DNA of 64,000 bases from CALJFL01 sp039964455. Its GTDB lineage: Bacteria > Pseudomonadota > Gammaproteobacteria > Pseudomonadales > Halieaceae. Shown here one piece after another: positions 35,130 through 45,120 of this stretch. Within the stretch, counting starts at the first letter, position 1; each line of letters starts with the position of its first letter. The stretch covers positions 1 to 64,000 of the forward strand of contig JBDVXK010000024.1 of the NCBI GenBank assembly GCA_039964455.1. Direction: 5' to 3'. Both the position numbers and the translations under genes were made by a program. The notes under the pieces were generated by a model. It saw nothing but the letters and a program-made list of their open reading frames with translations. It was not told the origin of the DNA and searched no databases.

Positions 35130-35768
35130 TTAGTCCAGCAGGCCCTGGTCCTTCAGGTTCTTGATAAGCCCCTTGATTGCATCGTCGCGTACATTTTTAG
35201 TTGAGCTGGCCTGTATTGTTTCAGAAACAGCCTGCCACAGATGGCCCTTGGTGTTGGTCACATACAGGTCCGACACAAGAGTATGAGTGACGTTGCTACT
35301 CCAGACTGGTTGCTCATACGCCACTTCATACGCGTGGTAGTAATAGCCACCAAAGCCACCGTAGTAAGGGGCGCCGTAGGCCGGAGTTACACCGTAGTAA
35401 ATCGTTCCGGGGTGATAGACATCTTCAGTCGATTCACCCAGGTAGCGGGTCACCATCACCGTATCGAGATTGGCACTCTTGGCGACCGCCAGAACCTCTT
35501 CCGGTTCGGCCTTGTGCTTTGGCAGCAGCGTATGGCTGGCAACCGCACGCACACCCTGGCGACTTAGCGCATCAACAAAGTCATCTTCGAATCCGATACG
35601 TGCGGCGGGCTTTTGCGATACACCAATCACCATCACCCCGCTCAGGTCCATTTTCTTCAGCACCGGATCAACATAGGAATGGGTAATCTCGGTGTTCTGG
35701 TTGCAGGCAGCGAGAAAGGCGACCACCACAAAGGCAGACAACCTTTTTAAAATAGGCAAAAACATCAT
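35130..35768 (-). CDS. DUF4136-like lipoprotein
   Basis: The 212-residue protein begins with a lipobox signal (FVVVAFLAAC) and a helical/beta domain resembling the DUF4136 family (PVLKKMDLSGVMVIGVSQKPAARIGFEDDFVDALSRQG). A glycine- and tyrosine-rich loop (YGAPYYGGFGGYYYHAY) stands out in the middle; it is typical of outer-membrane-associated lipoproteins. Function unknown. It shares the strand and a 26-base gap with the alcohol dehydrogenase. Confidence 0.75.
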   Translation of the reverse strand: MMFLPILKRLSAFVVVAFLAACNQNTEITHSYVDPVLKKMDLSGVMVIGVSQKPAARIGFEDDFVDALSRQGVRAVASHTLLPKHKAEPEEVLAVAKSANLDTVMVTRYLGESTEDVYHPGTIYYGVTPAYGAPYYGGFGGYYYHAYEVAYEQPVWSSNVTHTLVSDLYVTNTKGHLWQAVSETIQASSTKNVRDDAIKGLIKNLKDQGLLD

Positions 35769-35941
35769 GAATAGTAACCCTGAAGGCGAAAGAGTGATCG
35801 TACGAATGATGGCTAAGCTAACACATTCAGTCGCTTAAACAAGCTACGCCCCGAGTAAGAACATGCTTGATTCACGCTTTAGCCAGATGCAAACTGCCGT
35901 GAAGTACTATTAGTCCAGATGCCCCCAGGAGACCACTCAAA

Positions 35942-36820
35942 ATGAAAAAAAGGCTTTTACACAGAATATTACTTTTACAGTGCCTGGTATTCAGTGGGCT
36001 GACTTCACAGGTATTTGCTGAAAGCGACGCCAGTGGTTACGGAAGTAATCCCGACCGCGGCGGCTACGCCGATATAAACGGCATCAAGATGTATTACGAG
36101 GTATATGGCGAAGGTGAACCGATGGCGCTGATTCACGGCAGCGGCCAGGATATCTCAGCGATGAGCAACCAGATTGAATATTTCTCCGACAAATACCAGG
36201 TTGTAGTCGCGGACAGTCGCGCTCACGGAAAATCGGGGCTAGGTGAGGGTGAGCTGACATACATTCAGATGGCCGATGACTGGGCTGACTTGTTTCGCCA
36301 TCTCAAGCTGTCACCCGTAAAAGTTGTTGGCTGGAGCGACGGCGGGAATATTGGTTTAAGAATGGCAGTCGATCACCCCGAGGTAATCGGCAAGGTGGCC
36401 ACCATGGGCGCGAACCTGCAGCCAGACGAAAGTGCGGTACAACCCTGGGCCGTGGCCTGGGTAAAAGAGGCCTCGGCGGAGGTAGATACAATGCTCAAGG
36501 CTGGAGACACCAGCCAGAACTGGCAGGTGCAGGCGGAGCACTTACGTCTTCTAAGGGAGCAACCCGATATGTCGCTGGAGGAACTAGCTTCGATAAAGGT
36601 GCCTGTTCTGGTAATGGCTGGCGACAGCGACGTGATTCGTGACGAGCATACCGTGCTGATGTACCAGAACATCGAGCAAGCTCACCTGGCTATTTTTCCC
36701 GGGCAAACACATTTCACGCCAGAGAGTGACCCGGTGTTATTTAACAGTACCGTCGATAAGTTTATGAGTAACCCCTACAGCCGCCCCACTACCAAAGCGA
36801 TCATGATGGGCGAGCACTAA
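35942..36820 (+). CDS. Exported alpha/beta hydrolase
   Basis: The 292-residue protein has an N-terminal signal peptide ending VFAE near residue 28 and an alpha/beta-hydrolase fold. The oxyanion region ALIHGSGQD, the nucleophile elbow GWSDGG (Ser near 123), the acid Asp in MAGDSDVI and the His in PGQTHFTP complete the triad. It would cleave an ester or similar bond in the periplasm. The ATG at 35942 follows CAGGAGACC. It converges with the second TonB receptor gene, sharing the hairpin at 36832-36862. Confidence 0.88.
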   Translation: MKKRLLHRILLLQCLVFSGLTSQVFAESDASGYGSNPDRGGYADINGIKMYYEVYGEGEPMALIHGSGQDISAMSNQIEYFSDKYQVVVADSRAHGKSGLGEGELTYIQMADDWADLFRHLKLSPVKVVGWSDGGNIGLRMAVDHPEVIGKVATMGANLQPDESAVQPWAVAWVKEASAEVDTMLKAGDTSQNWQVQAEHLRLLREQPDMSLEELASIKVPVLVMAGDSDVIRDEHTVLMYQNIEQAHLAIFPGQTHFTPESDPVLFNSTVDKFMSNPYSRPTTKAIMMGEH

Positions 36821-36831
36821 AAGCCAGCAAT

Positions 36832-36862
36832 AAAAAAAGGGGCGTCGGTTTCCCGACGCCCC
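36832..36862 (-). terminator. Rho-independent terminator of the TonB receptor gene at 36884
   Basis: A 10-bp perfect stem (GGGGCGTCGG at 36839-36848, CCGACGCCCC at 36853-36862) with a 4-base loop is followed, reading the minus strand, by a run of seven T (complement of 36832-36838). On the plus strand only a short T run follows, so it probably also helps to end the convergent hydrolase transcript. Confidence 0.9.
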
Positions 36863-36883
36863 CTTTACAGTTAGCAGCAGCGA

Positions 36884-39187
36884 TTAAAAGCGGTAACGCG
36901 CTTCCACACCGATAGTGCGTGGACGGTTAGTCACGATGCGTGGTCGCCCTGGCATCTCGGCCGCAATTGAGCGGTTGTCTGCAAGGTTTGCGCGCTCATC
37001 GGTCACATTATCCGCAAATAGTGTCACATCCCAGCTGTCGTTCATGACACCGGCTCGCAAATTAAGTGCTTCCCAGCTTTCGCGATCTACAACGGTACCA
37101 TTATTGAAGCTGGTGCTATCACCGTAGTAGTTACCGTCGGCTCGAACGCGGCCATTCCACTCACCGAATGCAGGGAATATATATTGCACGGAGCCTGTGG
37201 CGGTCCAATCGGGCACGCCATGTAGCTCATCCCCTTCGAGGTACCCGGGGAAACCTGATCCCGATGCGCTCACGACCTCTGTCTCGGTATAGCCTACGCC
37301 AAGATCAATCGTGAGACCGGCAATTGGCGCAGCTGACATTTCAATTTCAAATCCAGTGCTTTCGACGTCACCAATATTGGCATCAACCTGAAATCCACAG
37401 GCCAGTCGTTGAACCTGTAGCGAGTCACTCCAATCAATGAAGAATACAGCGGCGTTAAGAGATACTCTGTTGTCTGCAAGTGTAGATTTAACACCTGCTT
37501 CGTAGCTCCAAAGATCATCCGAATCATAGGTTCGAAGATCATCTGGATTTAGCCCAACCTCATCAAGTTCCTCGCCGCAAAGTGTTGGTGAAACCTGACC
37601 ATTGACGCCACCGATACGAAAGCCTTTTGCAGCGCTAGCGTAGAGATTGACATCGTCACTGATATCATAAGAGACCATGACTTTGGGGTTAAATCCGCTC
37701 TCATCCTGCTTTCCAGAAAACTCACTGGGGCCACCATTGGCGAAGCCGTCCGATATCGACTCGAACTCAACCTCGGTGTCATACCAGCGGCCACCAGCCG
37801 TCAGGGATAAGCTGTCTGTCATATCCCAAGTCACCTCGCCATAAACAGCAAGCTCTTCAACATCTTCTGGCTGGTTCGTTATAAAAATCAAATCGCCTGG
37901 GACAATGTCCGCCGGCGCACCGATTGCTGCGTTAAGCGCGTCATTGGCACCAACCTGCAGCGCCGCTGGATAACCCCGGACAAATTCGTTGTCAGCGTAA
38001 AAAATACCCACTGTGAAATTCCAAGGGCCATCGAAGCTGCTGGTAAAACGAGTTTCATGCGATAGATTTTCGTATTCAGAGGTAGTGGCAAGCACCGACT
38101 CCAATGGGGTTATCGGGACTTCTACAGCTGCACCATAAATGAAGTCCAGAAATGTGTGCTCTTCTTCAAACTCTTCTGTGTCGCGCTCGTAGTAAGCGGT
38201 AGTAGAAGTAATATCGCCGGAGTCGATAGACCAATTCAGGACAACGCTGGCAATCCACCACTCGTCTTCGCCCGGCTCCTCAGAGTCGAAGAAGCGCGGT
38301 GTCTCCATATTCTCGGGATCGACATCCGCAAATGGCAGCCCATCCGCCTCAATTTTCTGATAGACAAACTTAGGGGTAATCGACAGGTTGTCGGTTGCCA
38401 TCCACTTCAGAGCAACTTGACCGCCCCAATATTCCTCGTCATCTACATTATCATTATCCTTAAATGCCGGAGTCGTACCCAAGACTTCTTCACCCGTCTG
38501 GTAATTTGTCCAGGTGGGGTCATAGACGCGGTCGTAGACACCCGACACCGAGCCATAATATCCCGCAACTCGCAGACCTAATGTGTCTTGAATCAGAGGG
38601 ATATTGAAACTTCCATCGGCAGAATAGTTTTCATCACCGTCCTCTACTGTCGAGATAGAGCTATGAACGGACCCATAGGTCTCATCAAGGCTGGGCTGCT
38701 GAGTGATCAATCGAATCGTACCGCCCATCGAGCGGGCACCATAGAGCGAGCCTTGTGGACCACGAAGTACCTCTATGCGCTCAAGATCGAGCACCCGTGG
38801 CTGCAAGGCTGCAGTAACCGGCACATCGTCGATATAGAACCCAGTTGTAGCCGCAGACGCCTTATCTCCACTACCGAATACACCACGCAGGGCAGGCGAA
38901 GAAGCATCAAAGCGACCGTCAGACTGAAAGTTTGTGCCAAGATTTGGGATACGTACGGCAAAATCAAGAAAACTGCTGATCCCCATATCCTCGATATCGG
39001 TCTCGGAAATGGCGGTTATCGACATGCCAACTTCCTGCAACGATTCAACACGTTTAGTTGCAGTAACCAGAACTTCCTCAAGACCGGCAAATTCTTCCTG
39101 CGCCGAAACCGTGCCGACGAACAATGTCGCAGCACAGGCCAGAGCCAGCGGTGTCTTGGTAAATGTAAGTGCGGTGAGTTTTTTCAT
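36884..39187 (-). CDS. TonB-dependent outer-membrane receptor
   Basis: This 767-residue receptor has a signal peptide ending VSAQ and a TonB-box-like region (AGLEEVLVTATKR). A plug domain follows (ITAISETDIEDMGISSFLD, GPQGSLYGARSMGGTIRLITQQP), then a 22-strand barrel ending in a terminal aromatic (GVEARYRF). It is a paralogue of the receptor at 25829, from the same broad group. The ligand is unknown. It has an efficient terminator at 36832 and is probably transcribed alone. A GGGA-type ribosome site stands before the ATG. Confidence 0.93.
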   Translation of the reverse strand: MKKLTALTFTKTPLALACAATLFVGTVSAQEEFAGLEEVLVTATKRVESLQEVGMSITAISETDIEDMGISSFLDFAVRIPNLGTNFQSDGRFDASSPALRGVFGSGDKASAATTGFYIDDVPVTAALQPRVLDLERIEVLRGPQGSLYGARSMGGTIRLITQQPSLDETYGSVHSSISTVEDGDENYSADGSFNIPLIQDTLGLRVAGYYGSVSGVYDRVYDPTWTNYQTGEEVLGTTPAFKDNDNVDDEEYWGGQVALKWMATDNLSITPKFVYQKIEADGLPFADVDPENMETPRFFDSEEPGEDEWWIASVVLNWSIDSGDITSTTAYYERDTEEFEEEHTFLDFIYGAAVEVPITPLESVLATTSEYENLSHETRFTSSFDGPWNFTVGIFYADNEFVRGYPAALQVGANDALNAAIGAPADIVPGDLIFITNQPEDVEELAVYGEVTWDMTDSLSLTAGGRWYDTEVEFESISDGFANGGPSEFSGKQDESGFNPKVMVSYDISDDVNLYASAAKGFRIGGVNGQVSPTLCGEELDEVGLNPDDLRTYDSDDLWSYEAGVKSTLADNRVSLNAAVFFIDWSDSLQVQRLACGFQVDANIGDVESTGFEIEMSAAPIAGLTIDLGVGYTETEVVSASGSGFPGYLEGDELHGVPDWTATGSVQYIFPAFGEWNGRVRADGNYYGDSTSFNNGTVVDRESWEALNLRAGVMNDSWDVTLFADNVTDERANLADNRSIAAEMPGRPRIVTNRPRTIGVEARYRF

Positions 39188-39370
39188 CAGAACTATCCCT
39201 TTTTTAAGGTTTTTTTAATGCTTAACAGCCTATCACCCACCACTCGCAATTTCATGCACCCAAAACTGTAATATTCCCACTTTTATCGAGTGACTATTGT
39301 TTTGTTTTTCAGTGACTTAGGTAAAGGTGAAAGTCAAAGGACAGATCAAAACTGTCGCACAAAGAGGAAT

Positions 39371-40687
39371 TCAAGCGACGCGATCCCGGGCCTCCATCCC
39401 ACGCGCTTCATTCACCGTAAGCAGCAATAACAAGCCCGCGACAAAGAAACCCAGCGTCGATAGCAGCGCCAAGCGATGGTCGCCGTCACTGAGACTACTG
39501 ATCACGCCGTAGCTCAGGGGGCCAATGATTGCGGCAGTTCGGGCTGAGAAGCCCCAGAGGCCGAAGAACTCACCGGTGCGCTCAACCGGGGTAAATTCGC
39601 CTATCAATGCGCGTCCTCCCGCCTGGGTCGCCCCCATGGCCAGCCCCATCAAGTTCCCCGCAAACCAGAAGTCTGCCGTGCTGTCTGCCAGCAAGGTCAC
39701 AATACCTGCCGAAATCCAAACCAACAGGCCGCAGGCCAGACTGGGCACAGAACCAAACTTGTCCTGGGCATAGCCAAAGGCGAAGGCGCCCAGCGCCGCA
39801 GTGAAGTTCACTACCATGATCAGGACAATCAACTGCTGACTGTCAAAGCCCATCACTTCCTGCGCATAAATCGCGGCAATCACCACGACAGTTGCTACGC
39901 CAGCCTGATAGATCGTGAGGCAAACAAGGAATCGAAACAGGTCTGGCAGCTGCGCGGCATGCTGCAGGGTCTGTCTGACCTTGCCAAAGCCTTCTCCGAG
40001 ATAGCTGACACCAGCTCCCAGTGGCGACGGTACTGCCCTTTCCCGCAGCCAGACGAAGGTAGGTAGCGCGGTCAACGCAAAAATGATCGCAGTTATAACC
40101 AGCGTCACTGGCACGTACGACTCTGCCGGACGCCCTTCGCCACTCGCCCAGGTGATATAAGCAAGGCAAAGCCCCAGGGTTAAGAGTCCGCCAAAGTAGC
40201 CCAGGCTCCAACCGTAACCTGAAACTTTGCCCATATTGCCGCTACTGGCAATCTCCGGAAGAAACGCGGCAATCAGGTTTTCGCCGCTGGCAAAAGCGAC
40301 CGCCGACATAACCAGTAGCGGCAACGCCAGCCATAATTGTCCGGGCGCAGCGGTAGCAAGCAAACCCGTGGCAGCCACGCAGGTGACAGTAGACAGCAGT
40401 AGAAATCGTTTTTTGCTGGCTCGGTGATCGGCAATCGCGCCGACTATCGGGGCGCTGAGCAGCACGATAAAGTTCGCCAAGGCGATCGCCGCCGTCCACA
40501 GCAAAGTAGCCGATCCAGGCGATTCAGCTTCCAGCCCGGCAGCCATTACGCCGACAAAATACGCACTGTAGATTGTGGTCAGTACTACGGTGGTATAGCC
40601 GGAATTAGCAAAATCATAGAATGCCCACGACCAGAGCTCGCGCGGTGCCGCTGCGGGAGTATTGCCTGGCTGGCTGTTACTGTGCAT
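39371..40687 (-). CDS. UMF1-family MFS transporter
   Basis: The roughly 438-residue protein is a 12-helix transporter of the UMF1 (Atg22-like) family, with its signature start PRELWSWAFYDFANSGYTTVVLTTIYS and the RALIGEFTPVERTGEFFGLWG loop. Export of amino acids from the vacuole is known for the yeast protein; bacterial members may export metabolites. I chose the ATG at 40687 (MHSNSQPGNT) rather than 40720. It overlaps the start region of a longer plus-strand frame that continues into the GDPD gene, so those upstream codons are not real. Confidence 0.9.
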   Translation of the reverse strand: MHSNSQPGNTPAAAPRELWSWAFYDFANSGYTTVVLTTIYSAYFVGVMAAGLEAESPGSATLLWTAAIALANFIVLLSAPIVGAIADHRASKKRFLLLSTVTCVAATGLLATAAPGQLWLALPLLVMSAVAFASGENLIAAFLPEIASSGNMGKVSGYGWSLGYFGGLLTLGLCLAYITWASGEGRPAESYVPVTLVITAIIFALTALPTFVWLRERAVPSPLGAGVSYLGEGFGKVRQTLQHAAQLPDLFRFLVCLTIYQAGVATVVVIAAIYAQEVMGFDSQQLIVLIMVVNFTAALGAFAFGYAQDKFGSVPSLACGLLVWISAGIVTLLADSTADFWFAGNLMGLAMGATQAGGRALIGEFTPVERTGEFFGLWGFSARTAAIIGPLSYGVISSLSDGDHRLALLSTLGFFVAGLLLLLTVNEARGMEARDRVA

Positions 40688-40758
40688 GCTTGTCCCTATG
40701 TTTCGTGTTGAGCACACCAAATGCGCTACTACGCATTAAACGTCTTGAGGCCTCTGTG

Positions 40759-41565
40759 ATGCTGGTTTTCCTGCAAGACGTCGCGATGGCAGTCGCCGAC
40801 TTTATCATGGCCTCAATCCCGCGACCGATACCTACACCAACTGCGCTCAACGACTGCCGGATCATCTCGCACCGCGGTGAGTTCGACAACAGTGCTGTCA
40901 TGGAAAATACCCTTGAGGCTTTCCATGTCGCCCGCCACCACGGCGTATGGGGTCTTGAGTGCGATATACGCTGGACCGCAGACCTGGTGCCTGTGATCTG
41001 CCATGATGCCGATGCGTCACGGGTGTTTGGTAACCCCACCATCATCGCCGAGGTGAGCTTCAGCGAATTACGCGAACGTGTGCCGCTTATTCCATCACTG
41101 GCAGAACTGGTGGCTGAGTTTGGCGGCAATACCCATTTGATGCTTGAAATAAAGTCTGTGCCGAATTCCGAAGTGGCGAAACAGCGTGGCATTCTGGCGG
41201 ATTCACTTGCTGACCTGCAGCCGGAGGCCGATTTTCATTTTCTGGCGCTGGACCCTGCCTTGTTTGAGCTGGCGGCATTTGTGCCGGCACACTGCTGCTT
41301 GCCGGTGGCAGAGATTAATCTCAAGACATTGAGTGCTGCTGCACTGACACAAAAACTTGGCGGGATTACGGGCCACTTCCTGCTGCTGGGCGAATCAATG
41401 AAAAAAAGGCACGAGGCGGCAGGACAACAAGTTGGCACAGGCTTTATCGCCTCACGCAACTGCCTGTTTCGCGAACTGAACCGAGGCGTTCGCTGGATAT
41501 TCAGTAACGACGCAGTGCGTATCCAGAAAATCCGCGATCACTACCTGGAGCGCGAAAGTACTTAG
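40759..41565 (+). CDS. Glycerophosphodiester phosphodiesterase (GDPD) family protein
   Basis: The 268-residue protein is a TIM-barrel phosphodiesterase. The catalytic His in SHRGEFD, the ENTLEAF loop, the ECDIRWT acidic pair and VICHDAD are all present; together they form the usual metal site that splits glycerophosphodiesters into glycerol 3-phosphate and an alcohol. The short hydrophobic N-terminus is not a clear signal peptide, so it may act in the cytoplasm. The ATG at 40759 has a GAGG site. It converges on the SDR gene with a four-base overlap. Confidence 0.88.
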   Translation: MLVFLQDVAMAVADFIMASIPRPIPTPTALNDCRIISHRGEFDNSAVMENTLEAFHVARHHGVWGLECDIRWTADLVPVICHDADASRVFGNPTIIAEVSFSELRERVPLIPSLAELVAEFGGNTHLMLEIKSVPNSEVAKQRGILADSLADLQPEADFHFLALDPALFELAAFVPAHCCLPVAEINLKTLSAAALTQKLGGITGHFLLLGESMKKRHEAAGQQVGTGFIASRNCLFRELNRGVRWIFSNDAVRIQKIRDHYLEREST

Positions 41566-42338
41566 TGATCCGAGTTGGCTGCATCGAGGAAGCGTGGTTT
41601 TTCTCCTCCGCCATGCACAGTCAAACAGGTGCCGCTAGAAGAACCCGACAAAGGACTGGCCAGATACACACAGGCGTTACCGATATCCTGGGGAGCTGCC
41701 ATTCGCTCCAACGGTATGGTCGAGGCCACGGCGGCCACGCCATCCTCATCACCGTAATGCAAATGTGACTGCTCGGTTTTTACCAAGCCAACAACGATCG
41801 AATTGACCCTGACCTGCGGCGACCAGAGTTGCGCCTGGGACTCACCCAGCGCGATCAACCCGGCCTTGGCAGCGCCATAGGCCGCCGTACCCGGTGAAGG
41901 TCTCACCGCACTTACACTGCTGATATTGACGATGCTGCCGCCGCTATCCTGCGCCTGCATAACGTCATTGACTGCCTCACTAAATATCATGGGCGAAACA
42001 AGATTAAGGCCGATGACATTCTCAGTGAATCGCGGCGATGCGGTTGCAGCATCAGTATAGGGAGTACCGCCCACGTTATTTATCAATACGTCCAGGCGAC
42101 CGAATTGCTCCATGATACTGGCTACACAAGCTGCTATCTGGGCAGCATCCTTTACGTTGCAGCTCACAAATGTCGCTGAATTACCCTGATAGGCTGGCAA
42201 GGTTTCAGGCTCATTGCGGCTACACACCACGACACTGGCACCACAGGCCAGAAAACATTCGGTGATGCCCCGCCCTACGCCCTTACCGCCACCGGTAACC
42301 AGAACCACCTTGCCCGTAAAATCCAGGGGATCACTCAT
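41562..42338 (-). CDS. Short-chain dehydrogenase/reductase
   Basis: The 258-residue SDR has a complete classical active site: the nucleotide motif GGGKGVGRG at about 16-24, the NNVGG turn, catalytic Ser in NISSVSAV, and the Tyr/Lys pair in AAYGAAKAG. The ATG at 42338 (MSDPLDFTGK) follows GAGGAGCG and excludes a non-conserved leader from 42401. The substrate is unknown, probably a secondary alcohol or ketone. It diverges from glcD over 177 bases. Confidence 0.9.
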   Translation of the reverse strand: MSDPLDFTGKVVLVTGGGKGVGRGITECFLACGASVVVCSRNEPETLPAYQGNSATFVSCNVKDAAQIAACVASIMEQFGRLDVLINNVGGTPYTDAATASPRFTENVIGLNLVSPMIFSEAVNDVMQAQDSGGSIVNISSVSAVRPSPGTAAYGAAKAGLIALGESQAQLWSPQVRVNSIVVGLVKTEQSHLHYGDEDGVAAVASTIPLERMAAPQDIGNACVYLASPLSGSSSGTCLTVHGGGEKPRFLDAANSDH

Positions 42339-42515
42339 ACCTTTGCGCTCCTCAAACTGCCAGCGAAGATAGCACATTTGAAGCCGCCGTTCGGTCGCCA
42401 CAGGTAAACCATCGATTGATTACTGCTAGCCAGGGTGGCCAGCCTAACTGGGTTGCGCTTACGCAAAACTGCTAGACTGTCCGCTTCGGCAACCGTTACG
42501 GCACTGCGGATACCC

Positions 42516-44000
42516 ATGGCATTCACCAACGACAGTCACTTTGAACCTTGTAGCGGCGACCTGATCTCCGGCCTACAGGCGCTATTACCCGAGGACAGCC
42601 TTGTCATTGGTGAGGAGCCCGTACGGCCCTATGAATGCGACGGCCTGACTGTTTACCGGGAAACACCTTTGGCTGTGGTGATACCTGAGAACGAAGCGCA
42701 GGTAATTGCGGTACTGCAGCTGTGCCATGAACTTGGCGTTCCAGTGGTTCCACGAGGTGCGGGCACTGGTCTCTCCGGAGGCGCACTACCACATAGCCAG
42801 GGCGTCTTGCTGTCCATGACAAAAATGAAGTCTATCGTGCGGCTTGACCCCAAGGCCCAACTCGCCGTGGTACAGCCCGGTGTTCGCAACCTGGCTATTT
42901 CAGAAGCGGCCCAGCCCCACGGCCTTTACTACGCCCCGGACCCCTCCTCCCAAATTGCTTGTACCATAGGCGGGAATGTCGCGGAAAACTCGGGCGGTGT
43001 GCATTGCCTTAAATATGGCCTGACTGTACATAACGTCGAGCGCGTGCGGGTCGTGTTGATGGACGGCGACGTCGTGGAATTGGGCAGTGAGGCACCGGAT
43101 AGCCCGGGCCTGGACCTTCTGGCACTGTTTATCGGCTCAGAGGGATTATTGGGCGTGGTAACCGAAGTGACCGTAAGACTCATACCCACTCCGGAATCGG
43201 CCCGCCTGATTATGGCGTCCTTCGACAGTACCACTGACGCTGCCGATGCGGTAGCTGCAATCATATCCGCGGGCATCATTCCTGCTGGCCTTGAAATGAT
43301 GGACCAGGCAACGAGCGCCGCCGTCGAGCCTTTCGTCAATGCCGGTTATGACCTCGACGCCGCCGCCATACTCCTGGCTGAATCAGACGGCAGCAGCGAA
43401 GAAGTGGACGCCGAGATTGCGAAGATGGAAGCGGTATTGCAGCAGTGCGGCGCACGTAGCATGAAGGTCTCCACCAGTGAGCAACAGCGGCTACTGTTCT
43501 GGGCTGGCCGCAAGGCGGCCTTCCCGGCGATTGGTCGCATCTCACCCGATTACTACTGCATGGATGGCACAATACCCAGGCACCGGCTGGGCGAAATGCT
43601 CAGTGCAATTCGCTCCATGGAAACAAAGTATGACCTGCGTTGCGCCAATGTTTTTCATGCCGGCGATGGCAACCTGCACCCGCTGATCATGTTTGATGCC
43701 AATGTTGAGGGTGAGGTGGAGCGGGCAGAACAATTCGGCGCTGAAATACTCGAGCTGTCAGTGGCCTTCGGCGGTTCCATCACCGGAGAGCACGGTGTGG
43801 GTGCGGAGAAAATCAACCAGATGTGCATACAGTACAACGCCGACGAACTGGAGCGCTTTCACAGCATCAAGAAGGCCTTCGATCCGCAAGGCCTGCTCAA
43901 CCCTGGCAAGGCGATACCCACGCTTCACCGCTGTGCGGAATACGGAGCGATGATAGTGCATGGCGGCGAACTTCCCTTTCCCGAACTCCCCAGGTTTTAG
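42516..44000 (+). CDS. glcD: Glycolate oxidase, FAD-binding subunit GlcD
   Basis: The 494-residue flavoprotein has a PCMH-type FAD domain near the start (PRGAGTGLSGGALP), the IGGNVAENSGGVHCLKYGLT segment, and a C-terminal FAD-oxidase domain with VFHAGDGNLHP and GEHGVGAEK. With GlcE and GlcF it oxidises glycolate to glyoxylate. The ATG at 42516 gives the family length; a leader encoded from 42435 is not conserved. glcE begins inside or just after its end. A glcC regulator is absent from the neighbourhood. Confidence 0.95.
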   Translation: MAFTNDSHFEPCSGDLISGLQALLPEDSLVIGEEPVRPYECDGLTVYRETPLAVVIPENEAQVIAVLQLCHELGVPVVPRGAGTGLSGGALPHSQGVLLSMTKMKSIVRLDPKAQLAVVQPGVRNLAISEAAQPHGLYYAPDPSSQIACTIGGNVAENSGGVHCLKYGLTVHNVERVRVVLMDGDVVELGSEAPDSPGLDLLALFIGSEGLLGVVTEVTVRLIPTPESARLIMASFDSTTDAADAVAAIISAGIIPAGLEMMDQATSAAVEPFVNAGYDLDAAAILLAESDGSSEEVDAEIAKMEAVLQQCGARSMKVSTSEQQRLLFWAGRKAAFPAIGRISPDYYCMDGTIPRHRLGEMLSAIRSMETKYDLRCANVFHAGDGNLHPLIMFDANVEGEVERAEQFGAEILELSVAFGGSITGEHGVGAEKINQMCIQYNADELERFHSIKKAFDPQGLLNPGKAIPTLHRCAEYGAMIVHGGELPFPELPRF

Positions 44001-45090
44001 GCGCACAGAGAGCGTGGAACACTGTATCGAAAAGTGGCAACAACAGATTGCCAAAGCCGCTGAAAGCAATAGCCCTTTGAGTATTCGCGGCGGCGGTAGC
44101 AAAGACTTTTATGGCCGCGAGACAGTTGGCGACACGCTGGACAGCACCGCTTACAGTGGCATCGTCAGCTACGAACCCAGTGAGCTTGTCGTTACCGCGC
44201 GGGCCGGGACACCGCTGGCGGCACTTCAGGATACCCTGGCAGAACACAATCAAGCGCTGGCATTCGAGCCACCTCATTTCGGACCCGCCACTGTCGGAGG
44301 CTGCGTTGCAGCCGGACTGTCAGGCCCGCGCAGAATGCGCGCCGGGCCACTACGTGATTTCGTGCTGGGTACCCAGTTACTTGATGGCAATGGCCGTTTG
44401 CTGAATTTCGGTGGTCAGGTAATGAAGAATGTTGCGGGCTACGATATCTCGCGCTTACTCGCCGGAAGCCTGGGCACACTGGGAATTATTACCGAGGTCT
44501 CGCTGAAGGTATTACCCGCTCCCGAATACGAGCAAACCCAGCTTCTGACAGCCGATCTGAACGAAGCCAGAGCACTTATGCGCAGCTGGAGCGGTAAACC
44601 GCTGCCGGTTTCTGCCACGCTCTGGTCAGCTGGTGAGCTTCATGTGCGCCTGTCCGGCGCAAACAGCGCAGTGCAGCTGGCAGCAAAGGGTATCGGTGGT
44701 GAAACTCTTGAGCAAGCTTCGGCACAGACCTTATGGCGGAAGCTGCGAGAACAGGAATTGCCTTTTTTCACAACGGGTGACCAGCCACTGTGGCGCTTGG
44801 CACTACCCGCCTGCACCACACCTGCAAAGGATGCGGCAATCAACGAGAATGAACGCTTGCTGGAATGGAACGGTGGGCAATGTTGGCTGCGCTCTACACT
44901 TGCTGCTGAAAAAGTCCGTGCGTTCGCAAGCAATGCTGGCGGACATGCGACGCTGTTTCGAGGCGGCGAACGATCAGGCGACATTTTCACTCCGCTTGCC
45001 GGTGCGCTGCTGACCGTGCACCAGCGCCTTAAAAACGAATTCGATCCCAAGGGCATATTTAACCCCGGTCGAATGTACCCGACCCTCTGA
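43960..45090 (+). CDS. glcE: Glycolate oxidase subunit GlcE
   Basis: The protein is the second FAD-binding subunit of glycolate oxidase, with the domain signature LSIRGGGSKDFYGR near the start and the ATVGGCVAAGLSGPRRMRAG segment. From the ATG at 43960 it has 376 residues and overlaps glcD by 41 bases. The GTG at 44014 (VEHCIEKW) gives a start closer to the E. coli protein and no overlap, and may be the true one. glcF follows after 30 bases. Confidence 0.92.
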   Translation: MAANFPFPNSPGFRRTESVEHCIEKWQQQIAKAAESNSPLSIRGGGSKDFYGRETVGDTLDSTAYSGIVSYEPSELVVTARAGTPLAALQDTLAEHNQALAFEPPHFGPATVGGCVAAGLSGPRRMRAGPLRDFVLGTQLLDGNGRLLNFGGQVMKNVAGYDISRLLAGSLGTLGIITEVSLKVLPAPEYEQTQLLTADLNEARALMRSWSGKPLPVSATLWSAGELHVRLSGANSAVQLAAKGIGGETLEQASAQTLWRKLREQELPFFTTGDQPLWRLALPACTTPAKDAAINENERLLEWNGGQCWLRSTLAAEKVRAFASNAGGHATLFRGGERSGDIFTPLAGALLTVHQRLKNEFDPKGIFNPGRMYPTL

Positions 45091-45120
45091 ACGCGCTGAA
45101 ACAGGAATAAAACCTACGCA

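Noticed and set aside
36303..36672. Minus-strand frames inside the alpha/beta hydrolase gene
   Set aside because: They are short, have no motif, and overlap a gene with a full catalytic triad.
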